From Siphonodentalium dalli (taxonomy: Eukaryota; Mollusca; Scaphopoda; Gadilida; Siphonodentaliidae): a DNA stretch of 64,000 nucleotides. The position numbers and the translations under genes are program-made. The notes below the pieces were generated by a model, which did no database searches, was not told where the DNA came from, and saw nothing but the letters and a program-made list of their open reading frames with translations. The stretch covers positions 7,727,314-7,791,313 of the forward strand of contig CP136068.1 of assembly GCA_032622095.1 (NCBI GenBank). The letters are read 5' to 3'. Every line of letters starts with the position of its first letter. Within the stretch, counting starts at the first letter, position 1. This document shows positions 1 to 12,858 of the stretch, piece after piece.

Positions 1-360
1 GGTTTTGCTGCATTTCTATTGTATAGTTTAAACCAGATAATTAATTGATAATTATTTATTTATTTTGTCTATTCATTAGTAGCCGAATCATTGTCTAGAT
101 TGTGCCCATTGTTTGACAATACATGATGAGTTCATTTGTGCGGAAACCTATTGGCGAGTTAAGATGTTTGTACTTTACCGATATTAATATATGAATGTGT
201 CACTCACTATCCATGGATCCTGAATACATGTTAACAAAGAGGGGTGAATTCTGCGATCCCGTTAAAATATGGAATACATACTTAGTAATTTCACACTTAT
301 ATCAAGCATCCATTATTTCAATATCAGCCATATGTCTACACGGCTGCATGGCTGGGCACC
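1..360. other. AT-rich sequence, no gene seen
   Basis: No Ig exon, splice-bounded open frame or repeat is recognisable here. The next exon of the minus-strand Ig gene would be expected at or beyond this edge but is not visible. Confidence 0.5.
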
Positions 361-760
361 TATATATGCTGACGGCCGTCCGTCTGTCTAGCCGTCCATC
401 CATTTATCCATCCACACATTCATCGGGTGCTTCTCACCCATACATACATCCATATACACCCGGTTTCCGAGCCGTCTAGCCGTTCATCGGGTAGTCCATC
501 AATCCATCCATTCATACCCATCCGTCCGCCGAGCCCTCGAGGAGTACATCGGGCCGTCCATTCATCGTGTAACTATCCATACACAATCCGTCCACCGATA
601 CGTCTAGTCGTACATCGGGCCGTCCGTCAATTATTCTATCCATATACTTGATTATGTCCCGAACCCTTTAGTCGTACTTTGGGCCGTTCGTCAATCCATC
701 CAGTCATATACATCCGTCCGTCCGAGCCGTTTTACCGTACATCGGGCCGTCAATTCCCAA
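361..760. repeat. Degenerate CCGTCCATCCAT minisatellite
   Basis: The stretch is built from imperfect copies of a short motif (CCGTCCATCCAT, GTACATCGGGCCGTC and variants). The open frames through it, rich in Ser, Pro, Ile and His, follow from the low-complexity repeat and are not evidence of a gene. Confidence 0.8.
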
Positions 761-1004
761 CACAGGAAATACGATAACTGGTATAGCATAACATTTTTCT
801 TACAAATGTTGGACATTCTATACAATATAATAACTCATATAGTATATTACTGCCCATATATTGTTGATGAACTGGATAAATTGGTTCATTATTGATTCCT
901 TAGGAAATGTAACTACAACTACCTTTTAAAATAGCTGAGTTGTAATTCACGTTACCAAATTGCATTATCATTTTGCTACGCACAACAAAATAAGATAGTT
1001 TACA

Positions 1005-1200
1005 CCCTGCCGATCCATCCATACACCTATCCATCCGCCCTTCAATCCAATACATACATGTACCCATACATCCATGTATTAATCCGTACATCACTCCATC
1101 CGCCCAGATACCCATCGATCGATCGATACATCCATCCATCCATCAATCAATCAAACCATATACACACCAATCACTAAATCAATCCACCCATCCATATTTG
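1005..1200. repeat. Degenerate CCATCCATA-type minisatellite
   Basis: Further imperfect copies of CATCCATACA-like words, separated from the block at 361-760 by ordinary AT-rich sequence. It is probably the same low-complexity tract interrupted by an insertion or by decay. Confidence 0.7.
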
Positions 1201-3250
1201 AACCCACAGGACCCACACATACACCCGTGTATTGATCCATCCAATCAGTTGACAGAAATTTGCCACCAATGTTCCCAGGCAGACACGTTTACTGTGGAGG
1301 TGGGTGGTTACGGGTTCAGGAACTGTACGTTGTTAAAATATAATCTATATTGTAGTCTTCTTTCTACATTGCATGGTTCTCGATCTGTTAGTGTCATACA
1401 TGTAATGGAGCAACGAACCAGGCGTTGCATTGATATAGTAGGACATGCACACCTGTCTCAAGTCACCTCTTGTCGGTGTGGCGTACTTGAAACGCCTGCT
1501 TGAAAACTATTGTTGACATCCATTATAGTATAGAGTAACCAAATTGCTGAGAGAATGTGTAATAGGTTTCAAGTGGTGTGGCTATATATGGTCATAACCA
1601 TTCACTTCAAGTTAGCATTGACAAGCCATAAAACCGTCTAAAGTCACCCAAAATTATGGCACTTCAACATGGTTGTGTGTAAAAGCTACATATATGTGTG
1701 CAATATACCTGTACCAACTGGAATATGTGCTTCATACACAGCTATGCATAACATATATACGACTAGCGTTTGTAACATTTAATCATCCATGATGATCATT
1801 TATGACTGTGCTATTGAATGTATAGGGCACATGTGCAGTGTACGTTCGGAAAACGGTAAATAAATGTTTAAAATAAATATCACGATAGGTGACGTTATGT
1901 TATTTTTATCTATGACATTTCTCCAAACGAAAAAGGTACAACAACACAAATTGAACTGTGACAGCCATTATACATGCAGATAGGTGCCTTGAAATAATTC
2001 AGTTATTTCGTATTATGTATGCCTGACGAACTGTCATATAAATTTACCGCGAAACGAAAATATATTCAGAAATATCGCTACAAACAATATCATGATTTTC
2101 TCTTCAATTATTTCCCAAAAGTAATATCACATATATTACAATGAACGAGAGTCTGACGTGTGCACAGCCAACCACTTTTGCGAATAAGTTCCGCCACATG
2201 GGTTATTTAGTTTTTGAAATTTCCTGTCAAATTGGCTTCGGCGGGAAATGATGCTTTACGGGGTGATTGAATATATACCCGACGATATTCCAATTTTATT
2301 TTCTTCATACCCGCTCCAACCAGGAAATGCCCAAATGTTCACGGATACAAAAACAGTGATAACCATATAATCTTTTTTGTATGACCACAAAAGAATTAGA
2401 TATGAGCAGGATAAAGAGAATGTAACTTGTATGTAAGGCAACATTGTGTAGTTTGAATCGGACGAACGTTAGACTAGCAGAATAGTATATTAATATAAGC
2501 ACACCAGTTCGAGGAGCCTGGTTTTATGCATAACCGAATTGAATTTAATGGTTGTAGCTGAACAAATCATAGAGCTGTGGAAATTTCCAGACATTGGAGC
2601 GGATATTACATAGTATGTACGACGAACATAATTCACCACTTGCCATCTTCTGGGCAATTGACGCTTTTAGTGGTGATTGGTTTCATGTCGGCGTGCCGTA
2701 GATTAAGTCACTCGCAACTAGGCTGATCTTCTCAATTTACTGTTTTATTTCTATATTGCACCATGGATAACTAATATATGGTCCAGTATGATAATCAAAT
2801 AATTCGCATGCGGGCATTGGATGAATAATATGTTTAGCAGTGTTTGGTCAGATGAAAATTTCATCGGAATAGGTCGGAGCTATCACAGTTTATTTCTTTA
2901 TGTTTAAATATAATCATCATTCTGATCTGAAGACGATATATGTGTATGGATACACATTCTGTGCTACTTCTTGCATTATTACCAGTAAAAGTATTGGAGT
3001 TTGCACATTATGGTTAGTGTAATGTCAGAATGTCATCAGCATTTTAAATATGTTTAAAACACAAACTTTTGAAGCGAACGTGGAGGTAGCTTATCAAGGT
3101 GCCGGCAGTATGGCGGCCCGCGATAGTAAAATTTATTTTAAATTTTAGAATTGATCATTGGTGTTAAAGAGTGAACTAGCAGATTAACATGCACCCAAGT
3201 CAGATCCAGCATTTCCAAGTCATGTAAATTTTATGCTTTTTTTCTTTCCC
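1201..3250. other. No gene seen
   Basis: Only short open frames without domain similarity or splice context were found on either strand. If the Ig gene continues to the left, this is probably intron. Confidence 0.5.
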
Positions 3251-3267
3251 TCGAAAATGCTTTTAGA

Positions 3268-3438
3268 AGTTTCATTGACATACAACCCGACCAGTCTATA
3301 TTAGTTAATAGTCAAAATGCATAGATTTTGTGAATACGGTTAATACGGTGAATACGGTTAAGTTTCATTGACATACAACCCGACCAGTCTATATTAGTTA
3401 ATAGTCAAAATGCATAGATTTTGTGAATACGGTTAATT
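3268..3438. repeat. Direct tandem duplication, 93-bp unit
   Basis: Two near-identical copies of a block starting AGTTTCATTGACATACAACC lie head to tail at 3268 and 3361. The first copy ends in a short extra run of GAATACGGTTAA words, which may have seeded the duplication. Confidence 0.9.
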
Positions 3439-3559
3439 TTCAAAAAACAAATCAACCAGCCTATAACAAACCCTTAGCAAATGAAGGATATTTCGTATAT
3501 GATAAATGTTAACCAAAATGACAATGCATGCATGCCTCATTCACGGCCTCTAATAAGAT

Positions 3560-4010
3560 GTTGTAAGGAGTTCCAGTGACCTCAATGGATAGCAGAGTTT
3601 TAAGTCCAACTAACCATGAACCATTCATACCAGTTTTAATCAGCCAGGTGGTTCCAGAGAAGATTTTGTAATAAATTTTAAGTAATTTCATTGGACAGAA
3701 CCAGATAATTCCTCTGCCCCAACCCCCACTTCTTGATCAGTCAATCCCAGTTTAACAAATCACAGTCACCCAATGACCATCCATGCCAAATTTACGCTAA
3801 ATGGACCTCATGGTGTCCCTGCCTCTGTGCCCTTTTGGCCTGTCGGCCCCATTCGAAAAACCTCTGAAACCCGGTAATCTGGGCACCATCCACACCTAAA
3901 ATGACTCAATTCGGACTCGCGGTTCTCGTGAAGAAAATGCTGATGAACGGACGGACGAGAAGTGATGATTAGCTGGATACTTCGTCTCAGGTTAGCTAAA
4001 ATACAACAAA
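3560..4010 (+). repeat. Fragment of the ~140-bp core repeat family (see 44,576)
   Basis: Phrases such as AATCAGCCAGGTGGTTCCAGAGAAG, CCCAGTTTAACAAATC and CATGCCAAATTTACGCTAAA match the tandem core at 44.6-46.0 kb. The right end (GAACGGACGGACGAG followed by a TCTCAGGTTAGCTAAAA-like tail) matches the terminus at 45,965-46,035. It lies just downstream of Ig exon D6 in transcript orientation, so it is intronic or 3' sequence. Confidence 0.7.
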
Positions 4011-4166
4011 CTGTCACGGATGTGCAACTACTGAGAGATAAATATGGTTGTAGAAACTTAATACGTAATCGCCATGTCTGCGGTGACATCATCACTATTA
4101 GGAAATGGTCATTGTAAACTGCTGGCGCCTGGTGTAAACGTGTTGATAGATTAAACAGTAACTTAC

Positions 4167-4454
4167 ATTGTACATTCACATTCGTGGTGACAGTACCACT
4201 TCCATACTCCGGATCGCCGACAGTTGGAATCATCGTATTGGTTAGAATACATGTGAATGGTCCTGTATAATCTCTAGTGACGTCGACAGACTTGAGGTTA
4301 ATTGGATTGGACATCTGACCCCGGGGTACCATCCATGTTGCACTTCCCGCTGGGTTAGCTCTCATGTAATCCCGACAGTCTATGCTGAGGGGAGCCACCG
4401 ATTCTATCACATCAAACTGAAGCGGGATAGAACTGCCTGTACTCTCTGCTTTGT
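4167..4454 (-). CDS. Ig-superfamily gene, Ig-like domain exon D6
   Basis: This exon encodes one Ig-like domain of about 95 residues. On the minus strand it starts after a TTTCAG acceptor and ends at T|GTAAGT. Its 288 nt are phase 1 at both ends. The B-strand Cys (LSIDC), the core Trp (SATW) and the F-strand Cys (GPFTC) are all present, so the disulfide and tryptophan core of an Ig fold is complete. After the F strand it carries a long G-strand region ending VNVQ. The segment after the second Cys (NTMIPTVGDP, then GTVT) is clearly related to that of D4 (NTMAPTGRDP, then GTAT). A surface or secreted cell-recognition or immune protein is the likely product, by family. It is the last exon seen in transcript order; the gene should continue past position 1. 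Confidence 0.85.
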
Positions 4455-5149
4455 CTGAAATGTAACATAATGTGAAGCAAATAAGATCAAACGATGTATG
4501 CAGTTGCGCTCAGAACGCTGTCAGACTGTTCCAGATGTGAATTCGACATTTAGTATAAATGCAAAATGCATGTACATAACACAAACAATGACTGCATTGC
4601 AACTGTAACTGCTACTGGTACTGTTGCTGTGGTTGTGTCGTATCGGTACAGTAAGGTCCCAACTGAACAATTCCCTGATCCTTCTGTATACAGAAGTTTT
4701 CCAGAATAAAATTATTGTATGATCTACATTTTACATTCCTTTGGATCAATTTTTGTTTGACACGTGCTATGAATAAAGAGATTATAGTAAATACAGAAGA
4801 GATTTATAAAAACCCTATATGATTCCATTATCTAGGCAAACAAAATCTTTATATTAATCTGTGTACATCAATACCGGTAATGTTGAGAGGTGCCACGATT
4901 ATATCGCATTGTAATCCAAGTGTACAATGTGTTGCTAAAACTCGCATTGTGATAGATCGAGAGCAGCTACCTTTAGTTTCGATTGACCAGCAATAGCCAC
5001 AGTCGGGTGAACACTATTGGATGGAGCACGTTGCTATTAATGACGCGTGTCCAATATGTCATGCTGGTTTGTCGGTTCCCGCTACACTTTATAGGCATAC
5101 ATATGTCCGTACATATATCTATATCTATATTTGCGAATGTCTGTCTGTC

Positions 5150-6870
5150 TGTGTTCTATAGAAATTCACAGGGGACCATCTAGATGATGCCAAAGGGGTC
5201 TACTAAGAGTAGCTTTTTAGGAGAAAGATAATGGTCGGGGTTAGAATTTTCTAAAGTGACGCCGTTGTTGTCAGGGGCAGAAAAGGGGAGGGGCCGATTG
5301 CCACCAAACTTATATATAATCATCCCCATAATATGAGGAATCTAATGGCGTGGTTGAAATATGGCAAACGTCGCGCCGTTCGCGTCAGGGGTGATCGGAA
5401 GGCGGGGGGGGGGGCAGATTTTTTTTTCTGTCGCCGATTGCCACGAAACTTAAATATAATCATCCCCATGATATGAAGAATCCAACGGTGTTGTTTAAAT
5501 ATGTCAAAAGTGGCGTCGTTTGAGTCAGGGATGAACGGAAGGGGAGAGGGGCACCAAAATTGATCAAACTAATTTTAGCGCCGATTTCCACCAAATTGAT
5601 ATATATTCTTCTTCATGACACAAGGAATCTAATTGTGCGATTTAACAACGACAAATTGTTGTTTTTGGATGAGAGATTGGGAGGGGTGGGCACTAAATTT
5701 GATAATAAGTCGCCGATTGCCACCACACTTATAAAAAATCATCCCCATGGTATGAGGAGTCTAATGGTGTGGCTTTTATCTGTCAAATGTGGCGTCATTC
5801 GAGTCAGGGTTGCATTGAAAGGGACATGGGCACCAAAATTGATGCACAATTTTTTAGCGCCAATTTCCACCAAATTGATACACGTTCTTATCCATGATAC
5901 GAGGAATCTAATCGTGATTAAAAGAGCCATAGTGGTGCTGTTTGGGTGAGAGATGGAGAGGGGAGGGATTGGAACCAAATTTGATAAAACAAATTGTTTA
6001 GTCGCCGATTATCACCAAACTTATAAGCAATCAACTCCATGATATCAGGAGTGTAATCGTGTGGTTTAAGGATGTCACAAGTGGGGCCATTCGAGTCAGT
6101 GGTGTATAGAGATGAGAGGGACACAAACACTTATATCTATATGTTTAGTGCCAATTTCCACCAGATTGATACATATTCTTCTCCGTGATACGAGGAATCT
6201 TATCGTGTGGTTTAGATACACCAAATTGGTGCCCTATGGGTGAGAGATATGGGGACCTTAAATTTGATACTAATTTGTGTACTCGCCAATTTTCACCAAT
6301 TTCTTATATATGTATCTCTAATCTCTAATGAGTGTTAGTGTGTGCAGCTTGAGTCCGAAATAGGGACGGGAGGGTCACCAAAACTGATACAAAATATTTT
6401 TAGTACCAATTACCATCAAATTCAGACACGTTCTTCTCAAATGATACAAGAAATAAAATCGTGCTGTCTGTCTTTTTGTCTGGCTGTGTGCGTTCTATAT
6501 ATAACTTCACGCGGTACAATCGAGATGGCACCAAGGCGTTCTAAGAGGGGTAACTTTTTAAGGAAGCTAATGGTGCGGGTTAAAATTGTCTAAAATGACG
6601 CTGTTGGTGGGAGGGAAAATTAAAAAAATATGGTGAAATAGTTTTGTCGCTGATTTCCACCAAACGAATATATAATCACCTTCGCAATATGGCGTTGTTC
6701 GAATCAGCGTTGCATCAACAATTGGTTTCGTAAACCAAATTCCACCAAATTCATACACGTTTTTTAAATCACATTTCACATTTAAAATCACATTTGGTGT
6801 CGTTTGCGTCACGGATGGCGAGCGGATATGCACTATCATTGATAAGATTGCTATTCGCCGATATCCACAT
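5150..6870. repeat. Intronic tandem array of ~140-bp units with dimeric organisation
   Basis: About ten units begin with variants of GATTKCCACCAAA at roughly 5,293, 5,435, 5,582, 5,714, 5,862, 6,008, 6,150, 6,290, 6,410 and 6,652. Two unit types largely alternate: one reads CCACCAAACTTATATATAAT then CATCCCC, the other CCACCAAATTGATACATATT then CTT. The flanks are themselves duplicated: a block with CTGTCTGTCTGTGTTCTATA, a GGGACCATC-like segment and AGCTTTTTAGGAG occurs at 5,140-5,265 and again at 6,465-6,600. Open frames through the array are repeat artefacts. Confidence 0.85.
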
Positions 6871-8658
6871 ATAAGTTATATACAGTCACCAGGCCATCTC
6901 CATATCGTTTTAAGTAGTTGGGCGTTCACATTTCACAATCCCGACATATGGTGACCCACATAAGTCACTTGAACAATTATATCTTCTTAACAGTCATATT
7001 TATATGGGAATGGCAATTAAGGCATTCACACAATGAGCTAGCAAAAAGAGATAACTAGAAGAAGCATTAAACGTATATTTATCATTCTATTGAAGAGATA
7101 CATATATTCGTGCAAACTGAGAGACCTCGAACCGTCAGAGGATTGCATATATATAATAACAAAATTTAGTCTGTTCCATTCAATACAGTTTCCACAAAAA
7201 GTTACAATTTGTCCAGAGATATGGAAGGCCTGTTCAAAAATAGTGGTCACAGTGTGCAGTCAAATATAGTTTCTTCCGATATACAAGAAAATGCAGTTAG
7301 TAGCACAAGACTTTCCAGGATCCTACCAATACTGACACCTGACAAGGGTTTTTAGAATAGACTCATCGACTGACATAAACAACTCAAAATCTCGCTCTGT
7401 GCCTGGCACATGTAGCTGATATATTGCGCAGCAACATTTCGTTTAAACTAAGAATATTTAGCCAATATATAGCACCATGCACAGAGGAAACATCTGTATC
7501 TTCACGGAGATATGATAGCCAGGTGTCCTCGAGATCTTAGTCCAACTCACTAGATTGATTGCTACATCTCAATATGTAAAACCCAATTATCATCTTTTGT
7601 CGAACTAATGTGTTTATTATGTTCATGTATCATATTATAACGTCTAATGAATACGTAGTTGTAAATAAATAAATACTTCATTATTGGTCGAACAGATTAG
7701 AAGCGATAAACATAATGACAATTGACAATGTGAGCCACTACTTATATTCCATGACTGTAATAATCATGTTTTGTGATGCTATTTGAATATACAATTTATG
7801 AGAAAACGTATAACACTTTAAGCAAGAGCATTCTCTATTCCCAACAAATATCCACAGCATACATTAACATGGGCAACGCCGGGTAACCCTGCTAGTCATT
7901 CATAAATGTACACGTATACGCTTCCGAGTTGAGCATCATGTCGTGAATATTTATCTTATTCCTTACAATTATGATTTATCTTGTATTCTTATCCATTAAC
8001 CATTTCGGATATCTTAATTTTTCATAATGATTCACGTATTTTTTCCAGTTTAAAATCTCCGCCAGTTTGGTGCGCATTGGAGCCGAGATGAATCTAGCAT
8101 TCTGATTGGTCTACAGATATTATGGCATGGAAAGTAACACTGGCCTGAACTAATATGAGTTTGATAGTCCATGCTATGTGTTATGTGGAGAACCAGTCAC
8201 CTTATGTTTGATTGACTTTCATTTATCGCTAAATAAATGTATTTATTAGTGTTCAGTTGCTTTTGCCAAGCCCTGAGCTTTTACCAGGCAAGGTATGAAA
8301 TTTACTGGCCCGGCAACCATTTATAATTTATAACTGAGAATTATGCATATTGATATAACGAGTTTTATCAAAGATCTCATAAGTATGTTCGTGAATCAGT
8401 AATTTCATATATACGAATTATAATTATACGATTGTTAAATATTGTGAATAAGATAGTGTATACATAACGTCATATTATCATCCTTAAAACACGCATATAA
8501 CACCTAGTCATAACAGTGACATAAAGCTGATAAAGGTGATACATACACGCAACTGTAATCCAGTTGGCTTGTTAACCTTAGTAAGAATTTAACGTTATGC
8601 TGTGGATATTATATTTATACAAGCATCCCGCAAATAATTGTTAAATTATATATTGTAT

Positions 8659-8686
8659 GTTGTTGTTGTTGTTGTTGATGTTGTTG
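8659..8686. repeat. (TTG)n microsatellite
   Basis: About nine TTG/GTT triplets with one interruption (TGATG). It lies 140 bp downstream of the D5 donor in transcript orientation. Confidence 0.9.
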
Positions 8687-8824
8687 AAACTGAAGGTATG
8701 GGGGATTGAACACATACTTAAACTGCACTAATTGATCCAGATATCATCGCATGGGAAGTGAAGGACGCAATGGGGAATATAAGACATGACTAACTGTAAG
8801 TTTATAACCTAGTAATTTACTTAC

Positions 8825-9112
8825 ACAGAATATCCAGCTCTAGTGATTGTGTCACTGGTGCTGTCTTAATAACAGTCTGGCCGGTAGAGTCAGTAAACTT
8901 CATTTGGTTCATTGCTTCACATGTGTAAGTTCCATCGGTGGCAAACCGGTTACTAGCTAATGTGTCAATATTAACTGTTGTTGGTGTGGTCCATTTGTAT
9001 TCTGTATTGGATGGGATCCCTGTATTAACATTCGTGCTGCATGTGATGGGGACGTCTGTGTTTTTTATTTTAAGAAACGGTGATGTAAATGCTGACCGAA
9101 ATGTGGGAGGAT
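8825..9112 (-). CDS. Ig-superfamily gene, Ig-like domain exon D5
   Basis: One complete Ig-like domain of about 95 residues, 288 nt, phase 1-1. The acceptor is a pyrimidine-rich TTACTATTCCAG and the donor is T|GTAAGT. The core residues are Cys in VPITC, Trp in EYKW and Cys in GTYTC, with the usual D-G-x-Y-x-C signature (TDGTYTC). The A-strand region (TSPFLKI) and the TGIPS-x-TxxxWTTP stretch are closely matched in D4, so D4 and D5 look like duplicates of one ancestral domain. C2/I-type is more likely than V-type because the C-to-W spacing is short. Within the family this would be an extracellular recognition domain; binding partner unknown. Confidence 0.88.
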
Positions 9113-9264
9113 CTGGAATAGTAAAAGATAAAAAATAACCATTAAGCAAAGTGCAATCAACACATACATTAATCTCAACTTGACATAAATAAAAAGCCCG
9201 GAGTTGACAGCAGGAGAGGGTAAATAAACATAAGTCTGATAAATATCCAGACACTGTCTCATTA

Positions 9265-9525
9265 CTGTCATCTTCGTCTCACGACAACGGCATTCTAACT
9301 GATTTCAGAGATGACGTGGAAATCCCCTTGTTTGTGAAAACTCATTAATAGTCATAAGGCAATGTTTATCACTGCGATATACACATATATCTACACACGT
9401 GCTCCTTAGGTCATGTAAACATGCAACGTTAGTCACTCTTCATCTCACCAATTTCGTGCAATAAAATGCGCGTGTCAAGGTTTGCAACACATTACATGCA
9501 GAATACAAGTTTCGCAAATCAGATG
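9265..9525. repeat. Intronic repeat shared with 14,585-14,865
   Basis: The order GTCTCACGACA, a CCCC-TTGTGAAAA segment, AAGGCAATGTTTAT and TTCGTGCAATAAAATG is the same as in the intron upstream of D4. Two readings fit: a dispersed repeat, or the trace of a duplication that carried an Ig exon plus flanking intron. Confidence 0.6.
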
Positions 9526-10368
9526 TTATATAATAAAGAACAATGCAATGAATATATAATATATGTAATAATAAATAAATATTATTGAGTTGTATTGCGG
9601 TCATGTTGTGTCATCTCCTTATTTAAAATACAGTTGTTTTTTTTTGCAGAAAGGATGGAATAGTTAAGTAATTTTAGGCACGCTGTATATATAGGCGAGG
9701 TCATATGACCCGATGCTGCTGTGGGTGCTGTCATTTTAGCAGCAGAATATTTGTAATAAAACGAATTAGGTTATCGAGAAATAACTTTAATGGCCAAATG
9801 TATGACAACCAATGGTTTTCTAGTATTTTGCGGATTGACAGCTTGTGATTAAATTATATAGATATAGTTCGTATTCTGCTGAACTGTAACCATTAAAACA
9901 TTAGTCGGTCATTAAAATCAAATAAGTCCATGGCTAATTTCTTATTCCGAATAAAGAACACACACTAATATATACTTAATAAACAAGGGAAAGCAGTCTT
10001 TTTGGGAAAACCAATGATATGATGACTTGGATCAATCAATAGCTGAATTAAATACAAAATATGTTTTGTACACATACATCTAAAGATGTATTGAACGTTT
10101 GAACATATTAGGGAAGTTAATTAACACGATGGTGTTCTAACCTTTTTTTTAATATCACTTGATTGGAAAATTTACCATTTTAGCGACCGACACTCTCAAC
10201 TCTTCGCAATTGCATTGCATGTACATGGGTTAATAACTGGGTAATCTGTGTTGGTTTATAAATTGTTGCTATGCTATGCTTTAATCTCTAAGACATGCAT
10301 TCACATGTATTCAGCTATAAATTTCTATTTTTGTATTTGAACGTTTATTTCAGATAAAGTGTTAATTT
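9526..10368. other. Intron D4-D5, no gene seen
   Basis: AT-rich intronic sequence without recognisable coding or repeat structure, ending at the LINE remnant that starts at 10,369. Confidence 0.5.
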
Positions 10369-11325
10369 TCACAAGTCAACGCGACCAGACTTTGTCAGTA
10401 GCTCGTAAAACTTTTTCTTAGATGGTGGATTCCAATAGTGTTCGGATACATATTTTACCCGCAGGTGCCTCAAGTTGTCGAAATTCATAGCAAAATGGTA
10501 TTCATCACCCAGTCCATTTTTTCACAAGCTACATAAATCTCTTTTTGCTCCTCGCTTTCCCCATCTACTTGTTTCTATTTCCAATCTATGATGACATGTA
10601 CGAATTTTTATCAAATATTTTCTCAAACTGAAGATGAAATCGGTAATATAGTTTTCTAAGCGGAAGGTTGACTTCCGTTCTTTGTAAAATATTCCTCGTG
10701 ATGACGATTCTATATCTAACCAACATTGCTGAGTAAACTGGTCAATCAAAGTTTTGGTTATGTCTTTGTTCTGGCTGTCTATTAACTGTGCCTGGTTCGA
10801 CCACGCCACACCAAAACCAACTGAGTGTAGTATTGTTTTAGTAATGTTAATATGTCTAAAGAGTTTACCGTCGTGTTCCATAAGACGAAACATTTTCTTG
10901 GCCAGAACGGACCCCTCTCCCGACACGAGTCTCGGCCAGATGCTTACTATTCTCTGCTTTGCCATTATGGCCAATGGGTATCTGCCAGTTCCCCATACAC
11001 CATGTAATTCGGAGTGCTGGTCTTGATGTGCATCAATATTTTGCAGAATTTTAAATGTACGCTCTCAATTTCTTTCATATTTTCGAACCCCCATATTTCG
11101 CAGCCATATAACAAAATTGGGAATACAGTCGAGTCGAACAATTTAAGAGCGCCCTCGACTGATAAGTGTAGTTTCCTGACTTTACTCAGTAAGCCGAACA
11201 TGGCTTTACAAGCGGTGTCTTCAATCATTTTGATTGCATTATGATAATGCCCGGTATAAAATAGTTTTACTCCCAAATAAGGAAACTCGTCCACATGATT
11301 TGTCGCATAATTTGAATTCTACACT
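10369..11325 (-). pseudogene. LINE ORF2 C-terminal remnant
   Basis: The minus strand reads about 300 residues of the region after the reverse-transcriptase palm of a non-LTR retrotransposon. Recognisable pieces are EFPYLGVKLFYTG, LFDSTVFPILLYGCEIWGFE, VHLKFCKILMHIKTSTPNYM, RLVSGEGSVLAKKMFRLM, SSRGIFY and KIRTCHHRLEIETSRWG, and at the end a LGDEYHFAMNF segment before a stop at 10,369. At least two frame changes break it (near 10,970 and near 10,520). The catalytic palm and endonuclease are absent, so this is a 5'-truncated dead copy. It sits in the intron between D4 and D5, in the same orientation as the Ig gene. The clade cannot be fixed from the tail alone. Confidence 0.85.
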
Positions 11326-12858
11326 TGTCACCACCCTCTCCCTGCTAAAAATCACATACCAAATCTCTGCGTTAGATGTTTTGAATGTGGTTGATCAGTT
11401 GTCATCGATCACGCTATGTGAATAGAGTGGCATGATTTCGAACCCCCTCCCCGATATCTTATCCACTGCTATCACTTCTAATGGAACTATGAAACCCTTG
11501 TTAAGACATAAACCCCGGAAGTATTTGTTCCGACTAATGGGTTTGTGGTTATAGCACAGGACAGTACTGACTAACCATCATAACAATGGCAGACCAAGCA
11601 AGGGTTATTTCTTGGACAAGAAATAAAAATTTTTATCGTTCTCTTATGTTTATTTCTAATGCATTTTATGCCTGCATGATATACAGTTAAAGGTACATAA
11701 GGCACTCGCAGTTCGTAAATTAGACAAAATCAACCATCGTAACTATAAAAAGAACATGGAAAATAGATAAAATATATTATTTTTTAGGCAACATGCGCCG
11801 AAGGCCGGCCAATTATCGATCGCGAGGCGAGTTTTACGAGAGACTTTCGGGAGATGAGACGTAAGAAGCCAACAATACGGTACGTGCACGGACGCCACTT
11901 ATAGCAAATAAAGTATACTAGACACGAAACACCAAGATTATAGTTTAAACCCAACACAAGTTTAAGTGCCCTGCGTATGAACAGCTGTTGTCCATACATT
12001 TGTATATATTTTACGTTACTATGTATTCTCATATTTTAGTCTGTGTTTATATAAGTTTCAATCTTTTTGAGATCATAAGGTTTAAAATAGGAGAATCACA
12101 TTCATGTGTTTGCCAAGTGAAGTTTAACGTTATCTCAATACCTATATATGTGACAGCCTTAGAAATACATTGGTATACAAATAAAAAATCTAGATAATTC
12201 CGTTTGCTTGAATTACACATTTCGTAAAACTTGCATTTCGTTTCAAGAGCAGATATATCGAAATCAGATCGATAATATAGAACAGTAAATTATTTTTATA
12301 AAAGTGCCAAAATTCCATGCGCAGCTTTAAGCCGAACTCTTGTCAGTATTGATAACTCCTCAATGACGATATATCACATTTTAAAACATGTTAAACTGTT
12401 ACAGTCGAGTTGCCAATTGACCAACTTCTGACAATGATGGTCTACATTACAACATATCAGAGATGTGAACATATTCCAATAAACACAGCTTTTTAACTAT
12501 TACCATTTCAATTACAAATTGCGTTTGGATTGATATGCTTGACGATGATAAAATGACTTTCAATGTAAAAGTAATGTTTAGTACATAACACAGGCTTCAA
12601 CATGCGAAATCTGGTCATCGGATAGTTATCAATAAGAAACAAAGTATATTTTGTCATAGTCTTCTTCTCAATGACGAGTCATTTACAAAAAAAATTGAGT
12701 TTTCACATTTACTCAATGCGAGTGTCTTATGTCCCCTTATGTACAACGAATCTTCAACAGGACACTTTGCAATTAAGCGAACTACCCTTATTCATATTAT
12801 TTCAATAAAGTACGTATGTTCAGTGTTAAATTGAATACAAAGTTTTAGCCACACTTAC
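11326..12858. other. Intron D4-D5, remainder; no gene seen
   Basis: No open frame with domain similarity. A GC-richer patch at 11,790-11,900 breaks the AT-rich background but has no coding or repeat signature that I recognise. Confidence 0.5.

Larger units (their letters stand above)
4455..8824 (-). other. Intron between Ig exons D5 and D6
   Basis: A 4.4-kb intron defined by the D5 donor and the D6 acceptor. It holds the tandem array at 5,150-6,870 and a TTG microsatellite. The rest (4,455-5,150 and 6,870-8,650) shows no gene. A short phrase at about 7,870 (GGGCAACGCCGGGTAACCC) looks like the terminus of a dispersed repeat, but no element body was recognised. Confidence 0.7.

Noticed and set aside
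195-651. Overlapping plus-strand ORFs of 94 and 74 codons
   Set aside because: They run through the CCATCCGTCC minisatellite and have its repeat composition; no domain, no splice context.
1198-1503. 101-codon plus-strand ORF with several Cys
   Set aside because: No recognisable motif and no matching exon on either side; length is within chance.
8938-9138. Plus-strand ORF over Ig exon D5
   Set aside because: Antisense shadow of a well-bounded Ig exon.
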